Part shown: positions 14,739-17,449 of the stretch, piece by piece
How the letters are laid out: each line of letters starts with the position of its first letter
Position numbering within the stretch: position 1 is the first letter of the stretch
Assembly (NCBI GenBank): GCA_023460715.1
Contig: JAEWPH010000130.1
Coordinates: 1-17,449 of the forward strand
Length of the DNA stretch: 17,449 bases
Reading direction: 5' to 3'
From: Pseudomonadota bacterium
GTDB taxonomy: Bacteria; Pseudomonadota; Gammaproteobacteria; Burkholderiales; Burkholderiaceae_C
Notes under the pieces: model-generated
What the model was told of the DNA's origin: nothing
What the model saw: only the letters and a program-made list of their open reading frames with translations
The model's database searches: none
Made by a program: the position numbers and the translations under genes

Positions 14739-15652
14739 CACACGCCCTTCTTGCTGGGGTTGCGGTAGGCCTCGCGCACGGCATCCGTCATGGGGAAGTT
14801 CAAGTTCACGTTGCTGGGCGGGATCGGCTGGGTGAACCAGCGGGCGTACAGCCGCTCGATCTCGCCGCTCTTCATCAGCCCCGTGACGGTCTCGTCCACC
14901 AGGGCCTCGAAGGCCGCGTCGTTCTTGCGGAACATGATGCCGTAGGGCTCCTCGCGCAGCACCACGTCGCGCAGCATGCGGTAGTCGCCCGGGTTAGGCG
15001 ACGTGGCGATCAGGCCGGCCAGCTGCACGTCGTCGAGCACGTAGGCGTCGGCGCGGCCACTGGCCATCAGCAGGAAGGCGTCCGCCGTGTCCTTGCCGGA
15101 GATCTCGCGCACGTCCACGGCCTCGGCACGCTTGTAGGTGCGCAGCAGCTGCACCGAGGTGCTGCCGGCCACCGTGGCCACGGTCTTGCCCTTCAGGTCG
15201 GCCAGGGAGTTGATGCCCGAGTCCTTCTTCACCGCCACGGTGATGCCCGCCACGAAATGGCTCGGCGCAAACGCCACCTGCTGCTGGCGCACCACCGAAT
15301 TGGTGGTGGTGGCGCAGTCCAGATCGACCGTGCCGTTCTGCATCAGCGGAATGCGGTTGAGCGAGGTGAGCAGCGTGTACTGCACCCGCAGCGCGGGCAG
15401 GCCGAGCCTGGCCTTCACCGCATCGACGATCTTCAGGCAGATGTCGTTGGAAAAGCCCACCGGGTCGCCGCTGCCCTTGGGGGTGTAGGAGAAGGGGATC
15501 GAGCTGTCGCGGCTGCCGATGTGGATCACGCCGGTCTGCTTGATGCGGGCGAGCGTGTCGATCTCCTGCGCCTGCGCGGCGGCGGGCCCGAGCAGGCAGG
15601 CGCCCAGCAGGGCGGCAGCGAGGGTGTTCAGCGACAGGCGGCGAGAGGTCAT
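14738..15652 (-). CDS. Periplasmic amino acid-binding protein, family 3 (GltI-like glutamate/aspartate type)
   Basis: The 304-residue precursor starts at ATG 15652 with a classic signal peptide (MTSRRLSLNTLAAALLGACLLGPAAAQA, cleavage near AQA|QEID). The mature part is a family 3 solute-binding protein: GVIHIGSRDSSIPFSYT at the start, NGTVDLDCATTTNSVVRQQQVAFAPSHF in the middle, DLKGKTVATVAGSTSVQLL at the hinge, and ASGRADAYVLDD late. This pattern is closest to GltI-type glutamate/aspartate receptors. AAAGGA lies 9 bases before the start (15662-15667 on the + strand); longer in-frame starts would add an unlikely N-terminus. Its stop is fused to the start of the PLP enzyme gene (GTGATG). No permease or ATPase adjoins it, so it may serve the ABC transporter encoded at 3155-5559, which lacks a binding protein within the window. 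Confidence 0.9.
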   Translation of the reverse strand: MTSRRLSLNTLAAALLGACLLGPAAAQAQEIDTLARIKQTGVIHIGSRDSSIPFSYTPKGSGDPVGFSNDICLKIVDAVKARLGLPALRVQYTLLTSLNRIPLMQNGTVDLDCATTTNSVVRQQQVAFAPSHFVAGITVAVKKDSGINSLADLKGKTVATVAGSTSVQLLRTYKRAEAVDVREISGKDTADAFLLMASGRADAYVLDDVQLAGLIATSPNPGDYRMLRDVVLREEPYGIMFRKNDAAFEALVDETVTGLMKSGEIERLYARWFTQPIPPSNVNLNFPMTDAVREAYRNPSKKGV

Positions 15653-15797
15653 GGCGGGCGGTCCTTTCAAGGGTGCGGGCCGTGCGCCACAGGGATCGCA
15701 CGGGGATGCAGGCCATTGTGAAAGTCGCATTACGTTTCAAAAAGCGATTTTTTGTGCTCGAATCGAATGAACAAAAGTGATGAATGGGCCTCGCGCG
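15653..15797. promoter_or_regulatory. Divergent promoter region with AT-rich palindrome between binding protein and LysR genes
   Basis: The gap between the divergent genes contains CAAAAA (15738-15743), five bases, then TTTTTG (15749-15754), a symmetrical AT-rich palindrome in otherwise GC-rich DNA. Such short dyads are the usual form of LysR binding sites, so this is the best candidate operator for control of the binding protein and PLP enzyme genes. It has not been matched to a known consensus. Confidence 0.5.
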
Positions 15798-16727
15798 ATG
15801 ATGACCTTCAAGCAATTGGAAGCGCTGTACTGGATCGGCCAGCTGGGCGGCTTCGCGCAGGCGGCGCGCAAGCTGCACACCTCGCAGTCGGCGGTGTCCA
15901 AGCGCGTGCATGAGCTGGAACAGCTCTTCGACACGCCCCTGTTCGACCGCACGCAGCGCACCGCCCGCCTCACGGAGAAGGGCGAGGAGATGTTCATGCT
16001 GGCGCGCAAGCTGCTGCGCGAGCGCGATGCGGCCGTGGAGCAGTTCGGCAAGCCCGAGGTGATCGAGCGGCGCCTGCGCATCGGCGTGACCGAGCTCACC
16101 GCCATGACCTGGCTGCCGCGCCTGGTGGCCCTGGTGCGCGAGCACTACCCCAAGGTGACGCTGGAGCCCGACGTGGACGGCAGCCTGCCCCTGCGCGACA
16201 AGCTGCTGGCCGATGGGCTGGACCTGATCATCGTGCCCGACGCCTTTGCCGACACCCGCCTGCCGGCCACCGTGGTCGGCCAGGTGGACAGCGCCTGGAT
16301 GTGCCGCCCCGGCACCCTGCCCGCCGGCAGCGTGCGCCTGCACGAACTGGCCGGCCAGCGTCTGCTGGTGCAGGGCAACGCATCGGGCACCGGCCGCCTG
16401 TACGACGCCTGGCTGCGCGAGCGCGGCGTGGAGCCGGCCGATTCCCTGGTGGTGAGCAACCTGGTGGCCCTCATCGGCCTGACCATCTCGGGACTGGGCG
16501 TGAGCTACCTGCCGCGCCAGTGCCTGGCGCCCCTGGTCGCCACCGGGCAGCTGGCCGAGATCGACGTGCAGCCGCCCCTGCCGCCCGTGCCCTACGTGGC
16601 GATGGTGCAGGGCAGCCACCGCAGCGCGCTGGTGGCCTCGGTCATCATGCTGGCGCAGTCGTGCTGCGACTTCACGCGGGCGTTCCAGGCCGTGCAGGCG
16701 GCGCCGCAGCCGCCGGCCGGTTTTTGA
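15798..16727 (+). CDS. LysR-type transcriptional regulator (divergent from binding protein/PLP enzyme operon)
   Basis: From ATG 15798 the protein has 309 residues. The N-terminal helix-turn-helix (MMTFKQLEALYWIGQLGGFAQAARKLHTSQSAVSKRVHELE, about 1-41) is textbook LysR, followed by LRIGVTELTAMTWLPRLVALV, which opens the effector-binding domain. In-frame GTG 15777 and ATG 15780 would add six or seven residues without known function; I prefer 15798 because LysR proteins normally begin a few residues before the first helix. It is divergent from the GltI-like binding protein gene and likely activates that operon when its effector, perhaps the imported amino acid or a product, is present. The C-terminal tail is alanine- and proline-rich and not conserved in the family. 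Confidence 0.9.
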   Translation: MMTFKQLEALYWIGQLGGFAQAARKLHTSQSAVSKRVHELEQLFDTPLFDRTQRTARLTEKGEEMFMLARKLLRERDAAVEQFGKPEVIERRLRIGVTELTAMTWLPRLVALVREHYPKVTLEPDVDGSLPLRDKLLADGLDLIIVPDAFADTRLPATVVGQVDSAWMCRPGTLPAGSVRLHELAGQRLLVQGNASGTGRLYDAWLRERGVEPADSLVVSNLVALIGLTISGLGVSYLPRQCLAPLVATGQLAEIDVQPPLPPVPYVAMVQGSHRSALVASVIMLAQSCCDFTRAFQAVQAAPQPPAGF

Positions 16728-16742
16728 ATCAAATCGGCCTGC

Positions 16743-16773
16743 AGCGCTTTATTTATAAGTGTCTATAGCTATT
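16743..16773 (-). repeat. Comamonadaceae-type intergenic repeat, copy 2 (degenerate, inverted)
   Basis: Read on the - strand, this stretch matches the repeat at 7445-7475 at 23 of 31 positions, including ATAGCTA, CTTAT and the perfectly kept ATAAAGCGCT end. It lies just after the LysR stop and before the convergent hydrolase gene. The surrounding bases to about 16790 are strikingly AT-rich (tatagctattatttatatag). The hairpin arm opposite AGCGCT has decayed, so this copy would fold less well. Confidence 0.65.
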
Positions 16774-16816
16774 ATTTATATAGCATTTATCTCGGCATCG
16801 CCATGCGTTCCGGCCG

Positions 16817-17449
16817 TCAGCCACCCACCTGGGGCGACTGCTCCGCCCCGTCCAGAAAGCCGAGCACGCTGCGCAGGTAGGTGCCGCGGTGCGCCTCGCC
16901 GCGCCAGGTCTCGATGAGCTGTGCGCGGGGCGCCAGCGCCGCCAGCTCGCGCGAGGTCTCCCGCGGGTGGTGCACATCGTCGCCCGCCAGGATGAGCAGC
17001 GGCGTGGCGCTGCGCCGCACGAACTCGCGCGACACGCTAAAGACGAAGTCCTCGCCGCCGAAGAGGTTGTGCTCCAGCGCCTGCAGGTGCGTGGGCGGCA
17101 CGGCCGCCAGCCGGTCCGCGGCACTGTCCGCCCAGACCTGGAAGTTCTCCTTGCGCAGCGGCGCGTTGCGCGGCGTCCAGCCGATGGGCTGTTGCAGCAC
17201 GGCCGAGGCCACGCGGTGCGGCGCCAGCTCGGCCAGGCGCAGCGCGAACGAGGCGCCGATGCACGCGCCCAGCACGTGAAAGCGCCCGATGCCCAACGCG
17301 TCGAGCACGCCCAGGTGGTCGGCGGCGAAGCTGTCCCAGCCATCGTGCGGGCCCACGGGCGCGAACGACTGGCCGGCGTTGCGCTGGTCCACGGCCACCA
17401 CGCGGCGCGCGCGGGCCAGCTCCACCGTCGGGTCGGGCCAGTCGCGCGC
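16817..17449 (-). CDS. Alpha/beta hydrolase, C-terminal part (cut by window edge), cysteine at nucleophile position
   Basis: The gene reads on the - strand from beyond the window edge to a TGA at 16817-16819; 210 residues are visible. The sequence shows VVAVDQRNAGQS, a typical strand and oxyanion-side loop of alpha/beta hydrolases, then a nucleophile elbow VLGACIGASFALRLAELAPHRV in which cysteine (codon 17261-17263) replaces the usual serine. A later LLILAGDDVHHP carries the probable acid, and the histidine in WRGEAHRGTY (codon 16889-16891) is the likely base. Cysteine-nucleophile hydrolases exist, for example dienelactone hydrolases, so the protein may be active. The N-terminus, with the oxyanion-hole HG motif, is missing here. 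The substrate is unknown. Confidence 0.85.
   Translation of the reverse strand, partial: ARDWPDPTVELARARRVVAVDQRNAGQSFAPVGPHDGWDSFAADHLGVLDALGIGRFHVLGACIGASFALRLAELAPHRVASAVLQQPIGWTPRNAPLRKENFQVWADSAADRLAAVPPTHLQALEHNLFGGEDFVFSVSREFVRRSATPLLILAGDDVHHPRETSRELAALAPRAQLIETWRGEAHRGTYLRSVLGFLDGAEQSPQVGG

Noticed and set aside
13407..14768. 453-codon open frame on the + strand opposite the class V PLP enzyme
   Set aside because: The - strand protein has a complete PLP site. The + strand product is a His/Arg/Gln-rich shadow without domains.

Overview
The window is high-GC DNA with tightly packed, strongly codon-biased genes. It looks like a chromosomal stretch from a Burkholderiales bacterium, most likely Comamonadaceae (Acidovorax-like). 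I base this on the protein families, the base composition, and two copies of an AT-rich intergenic repeat of the 'gatagct...cttat..ataaagcgct' type that I recall as common in that family. Genus-level placement is inference.

Region A (1-7433, + strand) is one long operon-like run in which neighbouring genes overlap or nearly touch. Its genes are the 3' end of an Ldh_2-type (malate/L-lactate/sulfolactate dehydrogenase family) oxidoreductase, a GlcD-type FAD 2-hydroxyacid dehydrogenase, a class I aminotransferase, two polar amino acid ABC permeases, their ATPase, a thiol dioxygenase of the cysteine dioxygenase/3-mercaptopropionate dioxygenase family, and a cystathionine beta-lyase-type PLP enzyme. 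Together they suggest uptake and oxidative or deaminative breakdown of a sulfur-containing amino or 2-hydroxy acid. The substrate cannot be read from the sequence. No periplasmic binding protein for this transporter lies within region A.

Region B (7434-9311) is repeat-rich. It holds the Comamonadaceae-type repeat, then a 166-bp terminal-inverted-repeat element, then a FadL/OmpP1-type outer membrane protein gene. That gene is split by a second, related ~268-bp element with perfect 26-bp terminal inverted repeats. The two elements share a collinear core, including a hairpin with compensatory base changes, so they belong to one MITE-like family. Removing the second element restores a 423-residue reading frame.

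Region C (9349-13189) carries a split YeeE/YedE-type sulfur-compound permease pair, a TauE/SafE-family exporter divergent from a LysR regulator, and a LysE/RhtB-family amino acid exporter. The sulfur theme therefore recurs.

Region D (13380-16727) is a class V PLP enzyme translationally coupled to a GltI-like periplasmic binding protein on the - strand, divergent from a LysR regulator. An AT-rich palindrome lies in the shared promoter region. The binding protein has no permease or ATPase beside it and could serve the transporter of region A. Region E (16728-17449) holds a second, degenerate copy of the Comamonadaceae-type repeat and the C-terminal part of an alpha/beta hydrolase with a cysteine at the nucleophile position. 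No rRNA, tRNA, CRISPR array, transposase or phage gene was recognised.
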